64,000 bases of DNA from Pseudomonas sp. Tri1 (lineage in GTDB: Bacteria; Pseudomonadota; Gammaproteobacteria; Pseudomonadales; Pseudomonadaceae): NCBI RefSeq assembly GCF_017968885.1, contig NZ_CP072913.1, forward strand, positions 1,286,001-1,350,000, read 5' to 3'. Positions within the stretch are counted from its first letter, which is position 1. Each line of letters begins with the position of its first letter. The position numbers and the translations under genes are program-made. Below the pieces are notes generated by a model, which saw nothing but the letters and a program-made list of their open reading frames with translations, made no database searches and had not been told where the DNA came from. This document shows positions 9,067-19,406 of this stretch, piece after piece.

Positions 9067-9270
9067 ACAGGCTCTCTCTGCGCTCGACGGCGCTGTTCAA
9101 AGCGAAATGGGCGGCGGAGGGTGATTCACGTGGCCCTGAAAGAGACGATTCTAACAGACGATCAGCGCAAATCCGCGTCCACATGCATCGCTTCTCTCTA
9201 TAAGGGTGTGCATCCGCAGCTCATCAAAGGGCTGTGGGAGGGGGGCATCACCAGGATTTCAGAATCCGTG

Positions 9271-9299
9271 TTCCGTTTTCGCCCTTGCTGTGGTATAAA
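9271..9299 (+). promoter_or_regulatory. Sigma-70-like promoter of rpsB
   Basis: TTCCGT at 9271-9276 and TATAAA at 9294-9299 are separated by 17 bases, predicting a transcript start near 9306 and a leader of about 135 nt before rpsB. Confidence 0.65.
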
Positions 9300-9305
9300 A
9301 TGCGC

Positions 9306-9441
9306 CGCTTTCCGGGGATGACCCCGCAAGCTTAAATCCACACACGTGTCGACACGATGACCTGGGTGCCTCGGCTTATATAAGCCGCTGGTTGGTCATT
9401 GGGATACGTGGAGGCCAAACCCGACTTATCAAGGAACTATC
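9306..9441 (+). promoter_or_regulatory. rpsB leader with three hairpins (candidate ribosomal protein S2 autoregulatory site)
   Basis: The predicted leader holds hairpins CGGGG/CCCCG (9313-9326), a 12-base palindrome CGTGTCGACACG (9345-9356) and a 16-base palindrome CGGCTTATATAAGCCG (9372-9387), then the ribosome site AAGGA before the ATG. In enterobacteria rpsB has an autoregulatory leader; extension of that to this leader is inference. Confidence 0.5.
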
Positions 9442-10179
9442 ATGTCCCAAGTCAACATGCGCGATATGCTGAAGGCCGGTGTGCACTTCGGTCACCAGAC
9501 CCGTTACTGGAACCCGAAAATGGGCAAGTACATTTTCGGCGCGCGTAACAAGATCCACATCATCAACCTTGAAAAAACCCTGCCAATGTTCAACGAGGCA
9601 CTGACCTTCGTAGAGCGTCTGGCCCAGGGCAAAAACAAGATTCTGTTCGTCGGCACCAAGCGTTCCGCTGGCAAGATCGTTGCTGAAGAAGCAGCACGTT
9701 GCGGTTCGCCGTACGTCGATCACCGCTGGTTGGGCGGCATGCTGACCAACTTCAAGACCATTCGCGCTTCCATCAAGCGTCTGCGTGACCTTGAAGTCCA
9801 GTCCGAAGACGGTACTTTCGCCAAGCTGACCAAGAAAGAAGCGCTGATGCGCACTCGCGATCTTGAGAAGCTGGACCGCTCCCTGGGCGGTATCAAGGAC
9901 ATGGGCGGTCTGCCTGACGCACTGTTCGTGATCGACGTTGATCACGAGCGCATCGCGATCACCGAAGCCAACAAGCTGGGCATCCCGGTCATCGGCGTTG
10001 TCGATACCAACAGCAGCCCGGAAGGCGTTGACTACATCATCCCAGGCAACGATGACGCCATCCGCGCCATCCAGCTGTACATGGGTTCGATGGCTGACGC
10101 TGTTATCCGTGGTCGCAACAATGTTAACGGTGGCACCGAAGTCTTCGCTGAAGAAGCTCCGGCAGCAGCCGCTGAGTAA
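9442..10179 (+). CDS. rpsB: 30S ribosomal protein S2 (uS2)
   Basis: 245 aa. N-terminal [19 protein letters not shown] and the [21 protein letters not shown] and [14 protein letters not shown] segments are diagnostic for uS2, a component of the small-subunit head-body region. AAGGA ribosome site six bases before ATG. The C-terminal tail is acidic and alanine-rich (EEAPAAAAE). Followed by a strong terminator and then tsf, so tsf is probably expressed partly by read-through and partly from its own start. Confidence 0.98.
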   Translation: MSQVNMRDMLKAGVHFGHQTRYWNPKMGKYIFGARNKIHIINLEKTLPMFNEALTFVERLAQGKNKILFVGTKRSAGKIVAEEAARCGSPYVDHRWLGGMLTNFKTIRASIKRLRDLEVQSEDGTFAKLTKKEALMRTRDLEKLDRSLGGIKDMGGLPDALFVIDVDHERIAITEANKLGIPVIGVVDTNSSPEGVDYIIPGNDDAIRAIQLYMGSMADAVIRGRNNVNGGTEVFAEEAPAAAAE

Positions 10180-10207
10180 TTGACGCCCTGGCGTTGACTC
10201 AGTAAGC

Positions 10208-10232
10208 AAAAAGGGGGCTTGGCCCCCTTTTT
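10208..10232 (+). terminator. Terminator or attenuator between rpsB and tsf
   Basis: AAAAAGGGGGC and GGCCCCCTTTTT form a GC-rich stem with a T tail 28 bases after the rpsB stop. It probably reduces read-through into tsf. Confidence 0.9.
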
Positions 10233-10370
10233 GCCACCTCGAAAACCATTTGTCGGCAGCGCAGCTACAGCATCTGTAACGTGCAGCGGCTAACAAGGGT
10301 GGTTCGGGAAGAATTGAACGCCCGTTCGGTCGGGTGGAATGGTTGAAAACCTATCCAAGAGGATTTTGAA

Positions 10371-11234
10371 ATGGCAGAGATTACTGCAGCGTTGGTCAAA
10401 GAACTGCGCGAGCGTACCGGCGAAGGCATGATGGACTGCAAGAAAGCCTTGACCAAGGCTGGCGGCGACATCGAGAAAGCCATTGATGACATGCGTGCTT
10501 CGGGCGCCATCAAGGCTGCCAAGAAAGCCGGCAACATTGCCGCTGAAGGCGCGATCGGCATCAAGGAAGACGGCAAGGCTGCCGTTATCATCGAAGTCAA
10601 CTCGCAGACTGACTTCCTGGCTCTGCAAGACGACTTCAAGGCCTTCGTTGCTGCCAGCGTAGAAAAAGCATTCGCCGACAAACTGACCGACGCAGCTCCG
10701 CTGATCGCCGCTCAGGAATCGGCTCGTGAAGCCCTGGTTGCCAAAGTAGGCGAAAACGTCAACATCCGTCGCCTGGTTCGCGTTGAAGGTGACGTTGTCG
10801 GTTCTTACCTGCACGGCAACAAGATCGGCGTGGTTGTAGCCCTCAAAGGCGGCAACGTCGAACTGGCCAAGGACATCGCGATGCACGTCGCTGCCAGCAA
10901 CCCTGAGTTCCTGCTGCCGTCGGAAGTTTCCGCTGACGCCATCGAGCGCGAAAAAGCCGTGTTCATGCAGCTCAACGAAGACAAGATCAAAGGCAAGCCA
11001 GCCGAAATCGTTGAAAAAATGGTTGCCGGTCGTATCACCAAGTTCCTGGCTGAAGCCAGCCTGGTTGAGCAGGCGTTCGTCAAGAACCCTGAAATCAAGG
11101 TCGGTGAACTGGCCAAGAAAGGCGGCGCTGAAATCGTTTCCTTCACCTACTTCAAAGTGGGCGAAGGCATCGAGAAGCCAGTAGACAACTTCGCTGAAGA
11201 AGTTGCTGCTCAGCTGGCTGCCAGCAAGCAATAA
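10371..11234 (+). CDS. tsf: Elongation factor Ts
   Basis: 287 aa. Nucleotide exchange factor for EF-Tu. The N-terminal UBA-like domain is seen in [17 protein letters not shown], followed by the EF-Tu contact region with [11 protein letters not shown] around residues 72-84. Two core subdomains follow in the expected order. Ribosome site AGAGGA before ATG. It sits between rpsB and pyrH as in most proteobacteria. Confidence 0.98.
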   Translation: MAEITAALVKELRERTGEGMMDCKKALTKAGGDIEKAIDDMRASGAIKAAKKAGNIAAEGAIGIKEDGKAAVIIEVNSQTDFLALQDDFKAFVAASVEKAFADKLTDAAPLIAAQESAREALVAKVGENVNIRRLVRVEGDVVGSYLHGNKIGVVVALKGGNVELAKDIAMHVAASNPEFLLPSEVSADAIEREKAVFMQLNEDKIKGKPAEIVEKMVAGRITKFLAEASLVEQAFVKNPEIKVGELAKKGGAEIVSFTYFKVGEGIEKPVDNFAEEVAAQLAASKQ

Positions 11235-11260
11235 GACAGTTTTTATAACTGTCGCCCTGA

Positions 11261-11295
11261 AGAGGCTGCCCGCTTAACGCGCGCAGCCTCTTTTT
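11261..11295 (+). terminator. Terminator after tsf
   Basis: AGAGGCTGC pairs with GCAGCCTCT and is followed by a T run, 26 bases after the tsf stop. It separates tsf from pyrH. Confidence 0.9.
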
Positions 11296-11446
11296 GGATG
11301 GGGATGCCGATTTTTATTGGTTTCCTTTCGGAACTGGCTTACAAAGCCGTGTTCCGATGGCGCTGTGTCAGCGTCAGCTAGAGTGAACGCAGGCTGTAAA
11401 CAGCTTGCAAAGAATTTTCGAAAATACGCCGCAGGAGAGATTCGCA

Positions 11447-12190
11447 ATGGCTCAGCAGGGCAGTGGTTATCAGGCTCGCTATAAACGCATTCTACTCAAG
11501 CTTAGCGGCGAGGCCCTGATGGGCTCGGAAGAGTTCGGGATCGATCCAAAGGTGCTGGATCGCATGGCCCTGGAAGTGGGCCAGTTGGTCGGGATCGGCG
11601 TTCAGGTCGGCCTGGTCATCGGCGGCGGCAACCTGTTCCGCGGGGCGGCACTGAGCGCGGCCGGCATGGATCGGGTCACGGGCGACCACATGGGCATGCT
11701 GGCCACTGTGATGAACGCCCTGGCTATGCGCGATGCGCTGGAGCGTGCCAATATCTCGGCCATCGTCATGTCGGCTATTTCCATGGTTGGCGTGACCGAT
11801 CACTATGACCGCCGCAAGGCCATGCGCCACCTCAACTCCAAGGAAGTGGTGATTTTTGCCGCCGGTACCGGTAATCCGTTTTTCACCACGGATTCGGCCG
11901 CCTGCCTGCGAGCGATCGAGATCGATGCCGATGTCGTGCTCAAGGCCACCAAGGTCGATGGTGTCTATACCGCTGACCCGTTCAAAGACCCGCATGCCGA
12001 GAAGTTCGATCATCTGACCTACGATGAAGTGCTGGATCGCAAGCTGGGTGTAATGGATCTGACGGCTATCTGCCTGTGTCGTGACCACAAGATGCCGCTA
12101 CGTGTCTTTAATATGAACAAGCCTGGCGCCCTGCTGAACATCGTGCATGGCGGCGCCGAAGGAACACTGATCGAGGAAGCGCAACAATGA
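11447..12190 (+). CDS. pyrH: UMP kinase
   Basis: 247 aa from the ATG at 11447, which has the ribosome site CAGGAGAG; an upstream in-frame start at 11405 lacks support. Hexameric amino-acid-kinase-fold enzyme converting UMP to UDP. Motifs: [12 protein letters not shown] at the N-terminus (phosphate binding), GGGNLFRG, and [15 protein letters not shown] near residue 145. Overlaps frr by four bases (ATGA), showing translational coupling. Confidence 0.97.
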   Translation: MAQQGSGYQARYKRILLKLSGEALMGSEEFGIDPKVLDRMALEVGQLVGIGVQVGLVIGGGNLFRGAALSAAGMDRVTGDHMGMLATVMNALAMRDALERANISAIVMSAISMVGVTDHYDRRKAMRHLNSKEVVIFAAGTGNPFFTTDSAACLRAIEIDADVVLKATKVDGVYTADPFKDPHAEKFDHLTYDEVLDRKLGVMDLTAICLCRDHKMPLRVFNMNKPGALLNIVHGGAEGTLIEEAQQ

Positions 12191-12744
12191 TCAACGAAAT
12201 CAAGAAAGACGCTGAACAGCGCATGCAGAAGTCCCTGGAGTCCCTGGCGCACAACTTTGGTCGCATTCGTACCGGCCAGGCGCATCCGAGCATCCTGGAA
12301 GGTGTGATGGTGCCGTACTACGGCGCTGACACGCCGATCAAGCAAGTGGCCAACATCACTGTTAAAGATGCTCGTACCCTGCAAGTCGTCGCCTTTGAGC
12401 GCAACATGCTGGGCGCGGTCGACAAGGCCATCGGCAGTGCCGGTCTGAACCTGAACCCGACCAACCTGGGTGAGCTACTGCTGATCTCCATGCCGGCCCT
12501 GACCGAGGAGACCCGTAAGGGCTTCACCAAGCAGGCTCGTGACGTGGCTGAAGACGCCCGTGTTGCCGTGCGCAACATTCGTCGCGATGCCAATAGCCAG
12601 CTCAAGGACCTGGTCAAGGAAAAGGAAATCAGCGAAGACGAAGAGCGTCGCGCTACTGGCGAAATCGATGATCTGACCAAGAAGTACGTGGCTAAGATCG
12701 ACGCGGATTTGGCGCAGAAAGAAAAAGACCTGATGGCCGTATAA
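12187..12744 (+). CDS. frr: Ribosome recycling factor
   Basis: 185 aa, normal family length. Splits post-termination ribosomes with EF-G. The N-terminal [17 protein letters not shown], the [12 protein letters not shown] segment and the C-terminal helices ([16 protein letters not shown]) are typical of this two-domain tRNA-mimic. Start overlaps the pyrH stop by four bases. Confidence 0.98.
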   Translation: MINEIKKDAEQRMQKSLESLAHNFGRIRTGQAHPSILEGVMVPYYGADTPIKQVANITVKDARTLQVVAFERNMLGAVDKAIGSAGLNLNPTNLGELLLISMPALTEETRKGFTKQARDVAEDARVAVRNIRRDANSQLKDLVKEKEISEDEERRATGEIDDLTKKYVAKIDADLAQKEKDLMAV

Positions 12745-12757
12745 GGGTCTCGTTTTC

Positions 12758-13513
12758 ATGGATAAGACCAAGCAGGCCGTGCCGTTTGCGGTGCCGCGCC
12801 ACGTGGCGATCATCATGGACGGCAATAATCGCTGGGCCAAGAAACGCTTCATGCCCGGTGTTGCCGGGCACAAGGCGGGGGTCGATGCGGTTCGCGCGGT
12901 TATCGAGGTGTGCGCCGAAGCCGGGGTCGAGGTGCTGACCCTGTTCGCGTTCTCCAGTGAAAACTGGCAACGTCCGGCCGATGAGGTCAGCGCCTTGATG
13001 GACCTGTTCCTCAAAGCCCTGCGCCGCGAGGCCAAGCGTCTCAACGAGAACAGCATCAGCCTGCGCATCATTGGTGATCGCTCGCGTTTTCACCCGGAGC
13101 TGCAGGCGGCGATGCGTGAAGCCGAGGCTGCAACCGCAGGCGCCGATCGGTTTGTCCTGCAGATCGCCGCCAACTATGGTGGCCAGTGGGACATTGCCCA
13201 GGCAGCCCAGCGGCTGGCGCGGGAAGTCCAGGCCGGGCACCTGCGGCCTGAAGACATCACGCCTGAGTTGTTGCAAACCTGTCTGGCGACCGGCGACCTG
13301 CCATTGCCAGACTTGTGCATCCGCACCGGTGGCGAGCATCGCATCAGCAATTTCCTGCTCTGGCAGCTGGCTTACGCCGAGCTGTACTTCTCCGACCTGT
13401 TCTGGCCGGACTTCAAACACGAAGCCATGCGTACCGCGCTGGCCGATTTCGCTTCCCGTCAGCGTCGCTTTGGTAAAACCAGCGAGCAGATCGAAGCTGG
13501 AGCCCGGGTTTAA
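12758..13513 (+). CDS. uppS: Di-trans,poly-cis-undecaprenyl-diphosphate synthase
   Basis: 251 aa. Makes the C55 lipid carrier for peptidoglycan and O-antigen by cis-prenyl addition of IPP to FPP. The catalytic Asp lies in IIMDGNNRWAKKR near residue 21; LFAFSSENWQRP and DLCIRTGGEHRISNFLLWQ are conserved substrate regions. Stop and cdsA start overlap by one base (TAATG). Its IPP comes from the MEP pathway, three enzymes of which are in this window. Confidence 0.97.
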   Translation: MDKTKQAVPFAVPRHVAIIMDGNNRWAKKRFMPGVAGHKAGVDAVRAVIEVCAEAGVEVLTLFAFSSENWQRPADEVSALMDLFLKALRREAKRLNENSISLRIIGDRSRFHPELQAAMREAEAATAGADRFVLQIAANYGGQWDIAQAAQRLAREVQAGHLRPEDITPELLQTCLATGDLPLPDLCIRTGGEHRISNFLLWQLAYAELYFSDLFWPDFKHEAMRTALADFASRQRRFGKTSEQIEAGARV

Positions 13514-14319
13514 TGCTCAAACAACGAATCATCACTGCTCTGATCCTGTTGCCCATTGCCCTGGGCGGGTTCTTCTTGCTCGAGGGGGCGAGTTTTGCCT
13601 TGTTCATCGGGCTGGTCGTGACCCTGGGGGCGTGGGAATGGGCGCGGCTGGCAGGTTTTCCTGCGCAGTCGGCCCGCGTGACCTATGCGGCGGCTGTGGC
13701 GGCCATGCTGTTCGTCATGTACTTGCTGCCGGGCATCGCGCCCTGGGTGCTGGGTGCAGCGGTGTTATGGTGGGCGACGGCGACCTTCCTGGTGCTGACC
13801 TACCCGCGTACCACCCATCATTGGGCCAACGCGGCGACCAAACTGGTGATCGGTCTGTTGATCCTGCTGCCAGCCTGGCAAGGGCTGATCTGGATCAAGC
13901 AAGGTGCGCTGGGTAACTGGCAGATCATGGCCGTGATGGTGCTGGTCTGGGGCGCAGATGTCGGGGCTTATTTCTCTGGCAAGGCCTTCGGCAAGCGCAA
14001 GTTGGCGCCGAAGGTCAGTCCTGGCAAAAGCTGGGAAGGCGTCTACGGCGGCCTGGCCCTGAGCCTGGTGATTACCACCGTGGTTGGCGTGGTGCGGGAC
14101 TGGACTGCCGGGCAGCTGCTGATGGGCCTGTTTGGCGCGGCCCTCATTGTATTTGTGTCGGTGGTTGGCGATTTGACCGAGAGCATGTTCAAGCGTCAGT
14201 CCGGGATCAAGGACAGCAGTAACCTGCTGCCGGGTCACGGTGGCGTGCTGGATCGCATCGATAGCCTGACCGCGGCAATCCCGATCTTCGCCGTGCTGCT
14301 GTGGATGGCGGCGTCGTGA
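13513..14319 (+). CDS. cdsA: Phosphatidate cytidylyltransferase (CDP-diglyceride synthase)
   Basis: 268 aa, inner-membrane protein with about eight hydrophobic spans. Converts phosphatidic acid and CTP to CDP-diacylglycerol, the precursor of all phospholipids. The family signature lies near the C-terminus: [14 protein letters not shown], then [14 protein letters not shown], with the two Asp needed for catalysis. Overlaps dxr by four bases (GTGA). Confidence 0.97.
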   Translation: MLKQRIITALILLPIALGGFFLLEGASFALFIGLVVTLGAWEWARLAGFPAQSARVTYAAAVAAMLFVMYLLPGIAPWVLGAAVLWWATATFLVLTYPRTTHHWANAATKLVIGLLILLPAWQGLIWIKQGALGNWQIMAVMVLVWGADVGAYFSGKAFGKRKLAPKVSPGKSWEGVYGGLALSLVITTVVGVVRDWTAGQLLMGLFGAALIVFVSVVGDLTESMFKRQSGIKDSSNLLPGHGGVLDRIDSLTAAIPIFAVLLWMAAS

Positions 14320-15506
14320 GTCGTCCTCAACAGATCACTGTCCTGGGGGCGACCGGTTCGATCGGCCTCAGTACGCTTGACGTCATCGCTCGGCATCCAG
14401 AGCGCTACCAGGTGTTTGCCCTTAGTGGGTTTACGCGCCTGAGTGAGCTGCTGGCGCTGTGCATACGCCATACGCCGCGCTTTGCGGTGGTACCCGAGGC
14501 TGGCGTGGCGCGAGCGCTGCAGGATGATCTGCGCGCGGCTGGCCTGCCTACGCGTGTACTGGTGGGGGAGGAGGGCCTGTGCCAGGTGGCCTCCGCCCCG
14601 GAAGTCGACGCGGTGATGGCGGCGATCGTCGGTGCGGCGGGCTTGCGTCCGACGCTGGCGGCGGTGGAGGCAGGCAAGAAGATCCTGTTGGCCAACAAAG
14701 AAGCGTTGGTGATGTCTGGCGCGCTGTTCATGCAGGCTGTGCGCAAAAGTGGCTCTGTGTTGCTGCCCATCGACAGTGAGCACAATGCGATTTTTCAGTG
14801 CATGCCGCAGGATTTTTCCCGTGGCTTGGGCGCGGTGGGCGTCCGACGGATTCTGCTGACAGCATCCGGTGGTCCGTTCCGGCAGACACCGCTTGAAGAA
14901 TTAGTGCATGTTTCCCCTGAGCAGGCCTGCGCTCATCCGAACTGGTCCATGGGGCGCAAGATTTCCGTGGATTCGGCCAGCATGATGAACAAAGGGCTGG
15001 AGCTGATCGAGGCCTGCTGGCTGTTCGACGCCAAGCCGTCCCAGGTCGAAGTGGTGATTCACCCGCAGAGCGTGATTCACTCCCTGGTGGACTATATAGA
15101 TGGCTCGGTGTTGGCCCAGTTGGGCAATCCGGATATGCGCACGCCAATCGCCAATGCCCTGGCCTGGCCGGAGCGGATCGATTCGGGTGTGGCGCCGCTG
15201 GACCTGTTTGCCATCGCTCGTCTGGATTTCCAGGCGCCCGATGAACAGCGCTTCCCCTGCCTGCGGTTGGCGCGACAGGCGGCCGAGGCAGGTAACAGTG
15301 CGCCGGCCATGCTTAACGCCGCCAATGAGGTGGCGGTTGCAGCGTTTCTCGAGGGGCGTGTCCGTTACCCCGAGATCGCGAGTATCATCGAGGAGGTCTT
15401 GAACCTCGAGGCCGTGGTTTCGGTCGATGACCTCGATGCGGTATTCACGGCGGACGCCAGGGCTCGCGAGTTGGCGAGCCAATGGCTGAGGCGCCACGAG
15501 CGTTGA
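14316..15506 (+). CDS. dxr: 1-deoxy-D-xylulose 5-phosphate reductoisomerase
   Basis: 396 aa from GTG at 14316; this start overlaps the cdsA stop, and gives the family length. An upstream start at 14301 would lie inside cdsA. Second step of the MEP pathway, NADPH-dependent. Motifs: [14 protein letters not shown] (dinucleotide binding) near residue 10, [21 protein letters not shown] (metal and substrate Asp/Glu), and [17 protein letters not shown]. Works with ispD and ispF elsewhere in the window. Confidence 0.97.
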   Translation: MSRPQQITVLGATGSIGLSTLDVIARHPERYQVFALSGFTRLSELLALCIRHTPRFAVVPEAGVARALQDDLRAAGLPTRVLVGEEGLCQVASAPEVDAVMAAIVGAAGLRPTLAAVEAGKKILLANKEALVMSGALFMQAVRKSGSVLLPIDSEHNAIFQCMPQDFSRGLGAVGVRRILLTASGGPFRQTPLEELVHVSPEQACAHPNWSMGRKISVDSASMMNKGLELIEACWLFDAKPSQVEVVIHPQSVIHSLVDYIDGSVLAQLGNPDMRTPIANALAWPERIDSGVAPLDLFAIARLDFQAPDEQRFPCLRLARQAAEAGNSAPAMLNAANEVAVAAFLEGRVRYPEIASIIEEVLNLEAVVSVDDLDAVFTADARARELASQWLRRHER

Positions 15507-15558
15507 GGCTGCGAGACGTTAGCCAGGGTTGCCCTGGACAGGATTGCGGAGAAAACAG

Positions 15559-16911
15559 ATGAGCGCGCTCTATATGATTGTCGGCACCCTGGTTGCGTTA
15601 GGGGTGCTGGTCACATTTCACGAATTCGGTCATTTCTGGGTCGCGCGGCGCTGTGGCGTCAAGGTGCTGCGTTTTTCCGTGGGCTTTGGCATGCCGTTGC
15701 TGCGCTGGCATGACAAGAAAGGCACTGAGTTTGTCGTGGCAGCCATCCCGCTGGGCGGCTACGTGAAGATGCTCGACGAGCGTGAGGGCGAAGTGCCTGC
15801 CGATCAGCTCGATCAATCCTTCAATCGCAAGACCGTCCGTCAGCGTATCGCCATCGTCGCGGCGGGGCCGATCGCCAACTTCCTGCTGGCCATGGTGTTT
15901 TTCTGGGCGCTGGCCATGCTGGGCAGCGAGCAGGTGCGACCTGTCATCGGTGCGGTGGAAGCTGGCAGTGTTGCCGCTCGGGCCGGGCTGGGCGCGGGGC
16001 AGGAGATCGTTGCGATCGATGGTGAGCCAACTTCGGGTTGGGCGGCGGTCAATCTGCAACTGGTACGGCGCCTGGGCGAGAGCGGCTCGTTGCAATTGAT
16101 GGTGCGCGAGCAGGGTTCGACAACGGATTCGCCCCGGGAACTGATGCTCGACAACTGGCTCAAGGGCGCCGATGAGCCCGACCCGATCCGCTCCCTGGGC
16201 ATCCGTCCATGGCGTCCGGCGTTGCCACCGATACTCGCCGAACTCGATCCGAAAGGCCCAGCCCAGGCTGCGGGCCTGAAAACCGGCGACCGGTTGCTGG
16301 CGCTCGACGGCCAGCCGGTCAGCGACTGGCAGCAGGTGGTCGATTCGGTCCGTGTGCGGCCTGAGGCCAAAATCGTCCTGCGCATCGAGCGCGACGGTGC
16401 GCCAATCGACGTCCCGGTGGTCTTGGCGGCCCGTGGTGAGAGCAAGGCACCTACCGGATACCTGGGGGCGGGGGTCAAGGCTGTCGACTGGCCACCAGAG
16501 ATGATTCGCGAGGTCAGCTTCGGCCCTGTGGCGGCGATTGGCGAGGGTGCGCGTCGTACCTGGACCATGAGTGTCCTGACCCTCGACTCGCTCAAGAAAA
16601 TGTTGTTCGGCGAGCTCTCGGTAAAAAACTTGAGTGGACCGATAACCATTGCTAAAGTGGCGGGCGCTTCTGCCCAGTCGGGCATTGCTGATTTCCTGAA
16701 TTTCCTTGCTTATCTGAGCATTAGCCTGGGGGTTCTGAATTTGCTACCCATTCCAGTACTGGATGGGGGGCATTTGCTGTTCTATCTGATCGAGTGGGCG
16801 CGTGGTCGTCCCTTGTCGGATCGGGTGCAAGGTTGGGGGATACAGATCGGTATCAGCTTGGTGGTCGGGGTCATGTTGCTTGCCCTGGTCAACGATTTGG
16901 GTCGTCTGTAA
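15559..16911 (+). CDS. rseP: RseP site-2 zinc metalloprotease
   Basis: 450 aa from the ATG at 15559; upstream in-frame codons are unconserved. Intramembrane protease that cleaves the sigma-E anti-sigma factor (MucA/RseA type) after site-1 cleavage. Zinc motif HEFGHF near residue 22, a C-terminal LDGGHLLFY that supplies the third ligand, and two periplasmic PDZ domains between (around 115-200 and 210-290). Lies between dxr and bamA in the canonical order, tying envelope stress sensing to outer-membrane assembly genes. Confidence 0.97.
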   Translation: MSALYMIVGTLVALGVLVTFHEFGHFWVARRCGVKVLRFSVGFGMPLLRWHDKKGTEFVVAAIPLGGYVKMLDEREGEVPADQLDQSFNRKTVRQRIAIVAAGPIANFLLAMVFFWALAMLGSEQVRPVIGAVEAGSVAARAGLGAGQEIVAIDGEPTSGWAAVNLQLVRRLGESGSLQLMVREQGSTTDSPRELMLDNWLKGADEPDPIRSLGIRPWRPALPPILAELDPKGPAQAAGLKTGDRLLALDGQPVSDWQQVVDSVRVRPEAKIVLRIERDGAPIDVPVVLAARGESKAPTGYLGAGVKAVDWPPEMIREVSFGPVAAIGEGARRTWTMSVLTLDSLKKMLFGELSVKNLSGPITIAKVAGASAQSGIADFLNFLAYLSISLGVLNLLPIPVLDGGHLLFYLIEWARGRPLSDRVQGWGIQIGISLVVGVMLLALVNDLGRL

Positions 16912-16931
16912 CGCTTCGCTGAATTGCGAAT

Positions 16932-16960
16932 CTGCCGCATTTTGCGGCAGTTTGTTTATT
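16932..16960 (+). terminator. Hairpin with T-rich tail between rseP and bamA
   Basis: CTGCCGC-ATTTT-GCGGCAG (16932-16950) followed by TTTGTTTATT. The tail is imperfect, so partial termination is likely, leaving bamA partly coupled to rseP. Confidence 0.7.
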
Positions 16961-16985
16961 GCCAGTTGGAATAAGAAAGGACTTC

Positions 16986-19361
16986 ATGAAACGTCTGCTG
17001 CTAACTGCGGTTCTCACCGTATTGATGATCGCCGAAGTTCACGCCGAGTCCTTCACTATCTCTGATATTCGCGTCAATGGCCTCCAGCGGGTCTCCGCGG
17101 GTAGCGTCTTTGGTGCCTTGCCGTTGAACGTCGGCGAGCAGGCGGATGATCGGCGCCTGGTGGAATCCACTCGTGCGCTGTTCAAAACCGGCTTCTTTCA
17201 AGATATCCAACTGGGCCGTGACGGCAATGTCCTGGTCATCACGGTAGTCGAGCGCCCGTCGGTTGCCAGTATCGAGATCGAAGGCAACAAGGCGATCTCC
17301 ACTGAAGACCTGATGAAAGGCCTCAAGCAATCCGGCCTGGCCGAAGGCGAGATCTTCCAGCGCGCCACCCTCGAAGGCGTGCGCAACGAACTGCAACGCC
17401 AGTACGTTGCCCAGGGCCGCTACTCAGCCACCGTCGACACCGAAGTGGTGCCGCAGCCACGCAACCGCGTAGGCCTCAAGGTCAACATCAACGAAGGTAC
17501 TGTTGCGGCCATCCAGCACATCAACGTGGTGGGCAACACGGTTTTCCCTGATGAAGACCTGATCGACCTCTTCGAGCTCAAGACCACCAACTGGCTGTCG
17601 TTCTTCAAGAACGACGACAAGTACGCCCGTGAAAAACTCTCCGGTGACCTGGAGCGCCTGCGTTCCTACTACCTGGACCGTGGCTACATCAACATGGACA
17701 TCGCTTCGACCCAGGTGTCCATCACCCCGGACAAGAAGCACGTCTACATCACCGTCAACGTCAACGAAGGCGAGAAATACACCGTTCGTGACGTCAAGCT
17801 CAGCGGTGACCTGAAAGTGCCTGAAGACCAGGTCAAGTCGCTGTTGCTGGTGCAGAAGGGCCAGGTGTTCTCGCGCAAGCTGATGACCACCACGTCCGAA
17901 CTGATCACCCGTCGCCTGGGTAACGAGGGCTACACCTTCGCCAACGTCAACGGTGTGCCGCAGCCGCACGATGAAGACCATACGGTCGACATCACTTTCG
18001 CTGTGGACCCGGGCAAGCGCGCCTACGTCAACCGCATCAACTTCCGTGGCAACACCAAGTCCGAGGACGAAGTGCTGCGCCGTGAAATGCGCCAGATGGA
18101 AGGTGGCTGGGCGTCGACCTACCTGATCGACCAGTCCAAGACCCGCCTGGAACGCCTGGGCTTCTTCAAGGAAGTCAACGTCGAGACCCCGGCCGTACCG
18201 GGCGTCGATGACCAGGTGGATGTGAACTACAGCGTCGAAGAGCAGGCTTCCGGCTCGATCACCGCCAGCGTCGGTTTCGCCCAGAGTGCCGGCTTGATCC
18301 TCGGTGGCTCGATCACCCAGAACAACTTCCTGGGTACCGGTAACAAGGTCAGCATCGGCTTGACTCGCAGCGAATACCAGACTCGCTACAACTTCGGTTA
18401 CGTGGACCCCTACTGGACCGCTGACGGTGTGAGCCTGGGCTACAACGCCTTCTATCGCACCACCGACTATGACGAGCTCGATTCTGATATCTCCAGCTAT
18501 GCGGTGGACAGTTTCGGTGTCGGCGCCAACGTTGGTTATCCAATCAGCGAGACCTCGCGCCTGACATTCGGTCTTACCGCCCAGCAGGACAAGATCAACA
18601 CGGGTAGGTATACCGTTGACGAGATCTTTGACTTCGTTAACAAGGAAGGCGACAGCTACCTGAACTTCAAGGCGTCTGCCGGTTGGTCCGAGTCGACCCT
18701 GAACAAGGGCGTACTGGCGACACGTGGTCATTCCCAGAGCCTGGTGCTCGAAACCACCACCCCTGGCAGCGACCTGTCGTTCTTCAAGCTCGACTACCGT
18801 GGCCAGCTGTTCCAACCGCTGACTGACACCTACACCATGCGCCTGCACACCGAACTCGGGTATGGTGATGGTTACGGTTCGACCGACGGCCTGCCGTTCT
18901 ACGAGAACTACTATGCCGGTGGCTTCAACTCGGTACGTGGCTTCAAGGACAGCACCCTGGGCCCGCGCAGTACCCCAAGCCGCGGCACCAACCCGGGCAC
19001 GATCGCCGACCCGGACCAGGATCCGCTTCCATTCGGCGGCAACGTGCTCATCCAGGGCGGCGCCGAAATCCTGTTCCCGATGCCGTTCGTCAAGGATCAA
19101 CGCTCCCTGCGTACCTCGGTATTCTGGGACGTAGGTAACGTATTCGACTCCAAGTGCAGTGACACCACCAACGCCAACGGCAGCAAGTCCAATACTCAGT
19201 GCAACGATATCAGCCTGAGCAATATGGCCAGTTCCGTGGGTGTAGGCGTGACCTGGGTCACCGCGCTGGGTCCTTTGAGCTTCGCGTTGGCGATGCCGAT
19301 CAAGAAACCGGATGACGCTGAAACTCAAGTGTTCCAATTCTCCCTCGGCCAGACGTTCTAA
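16986..19361 (+). CDS. bamA: Outer membrane protein assembly factor BamA
   Basis: 791 aa from the ATG at 16986 behind AAAGGA. Residues 1-20 form a signal peptide ending in EVHA. Five POTRA domains follow (about 22-420), then a 16-stranded Omp85 barrel. The loop-6 signature VRGF appears in NSVRGFKDS, and the protein ends in the beta-signal FSLGQTF with a terminal Phe. It is the central pore of the BAM complex that inserts outer-membrane proteins. Skp, its periplasmic partner chaperone, is next. The antisense strand is open for over 800 codons, a composition effect. Confidence 0.98.
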   Translation: MKRLLLTAVLTVLMIAEVHAESFTISDIRVNGLQRVSAGSVFGALPLNVGEQADDRRLVESTRALFKTGFFQDIQLGRDGNVLVITVVERPSVASIEIEGNKAISTEDLMKGLKQSGLAEGEIFQRATLEGVRNELQRQYVAQGRYSATVDTEVVPQPRNRVGLKVNINEGTVAAIQHINVVGNTVFPDEDLIDLFELKTTNWLSFFKNDDKYAREKLSGDLERLRSYYLDRGYINMDIASTQVSITPDKKHVYITVNVNEGEKYTVRDVKLSGDLKVPEDQVKSLLLVQKGQVFSRKLMTTTSELITRRLGNEGYTFANVNGVPQPHDEDHTVDITFAVDPGKRAYVNRINFRGNTKSEDEVLRREMRQMEGGWASTYLIDQSKTRLERLGFFKEVNVETPAVPGVDDQVDVNYSVEEQASGSITASVGFAQSAGLILGGSITQNNFLGTGNKVSIGLTRSEYQTRYNFGYVDPYWTADGVSLGYNAFYRTTDYDELDSDISSYAVDSFGVGANVGYPISETSRLTFGLTAQQDKINTGRYTVDEIFDFVNKEGDSYLNFKASAGWSESTLNKGVLATRGHSQSLVLETTTPGSDLSFFKLDYRGQLFQPLTDTYTMRLHTELGYGDGYGSTDGLPFYENYYAGGFNSVRGFKDSTLGPRSTPSRGTNPGTIADPDQDPLPFGGNVLIQGGAEILFPMPFVKDQRSLRTSVFWDVGNVFDSKCSDTTNANGSKSNTQCNDISLSNMASSVGVGVTWVTALGPLSFALAMPIKKPDDAETQVFQFSLGQTF

Positions 19362-19406
19362 GCGTCTGACCCAAGATAACGACAATGGATTTTGTAGGAG
19401 TACATC

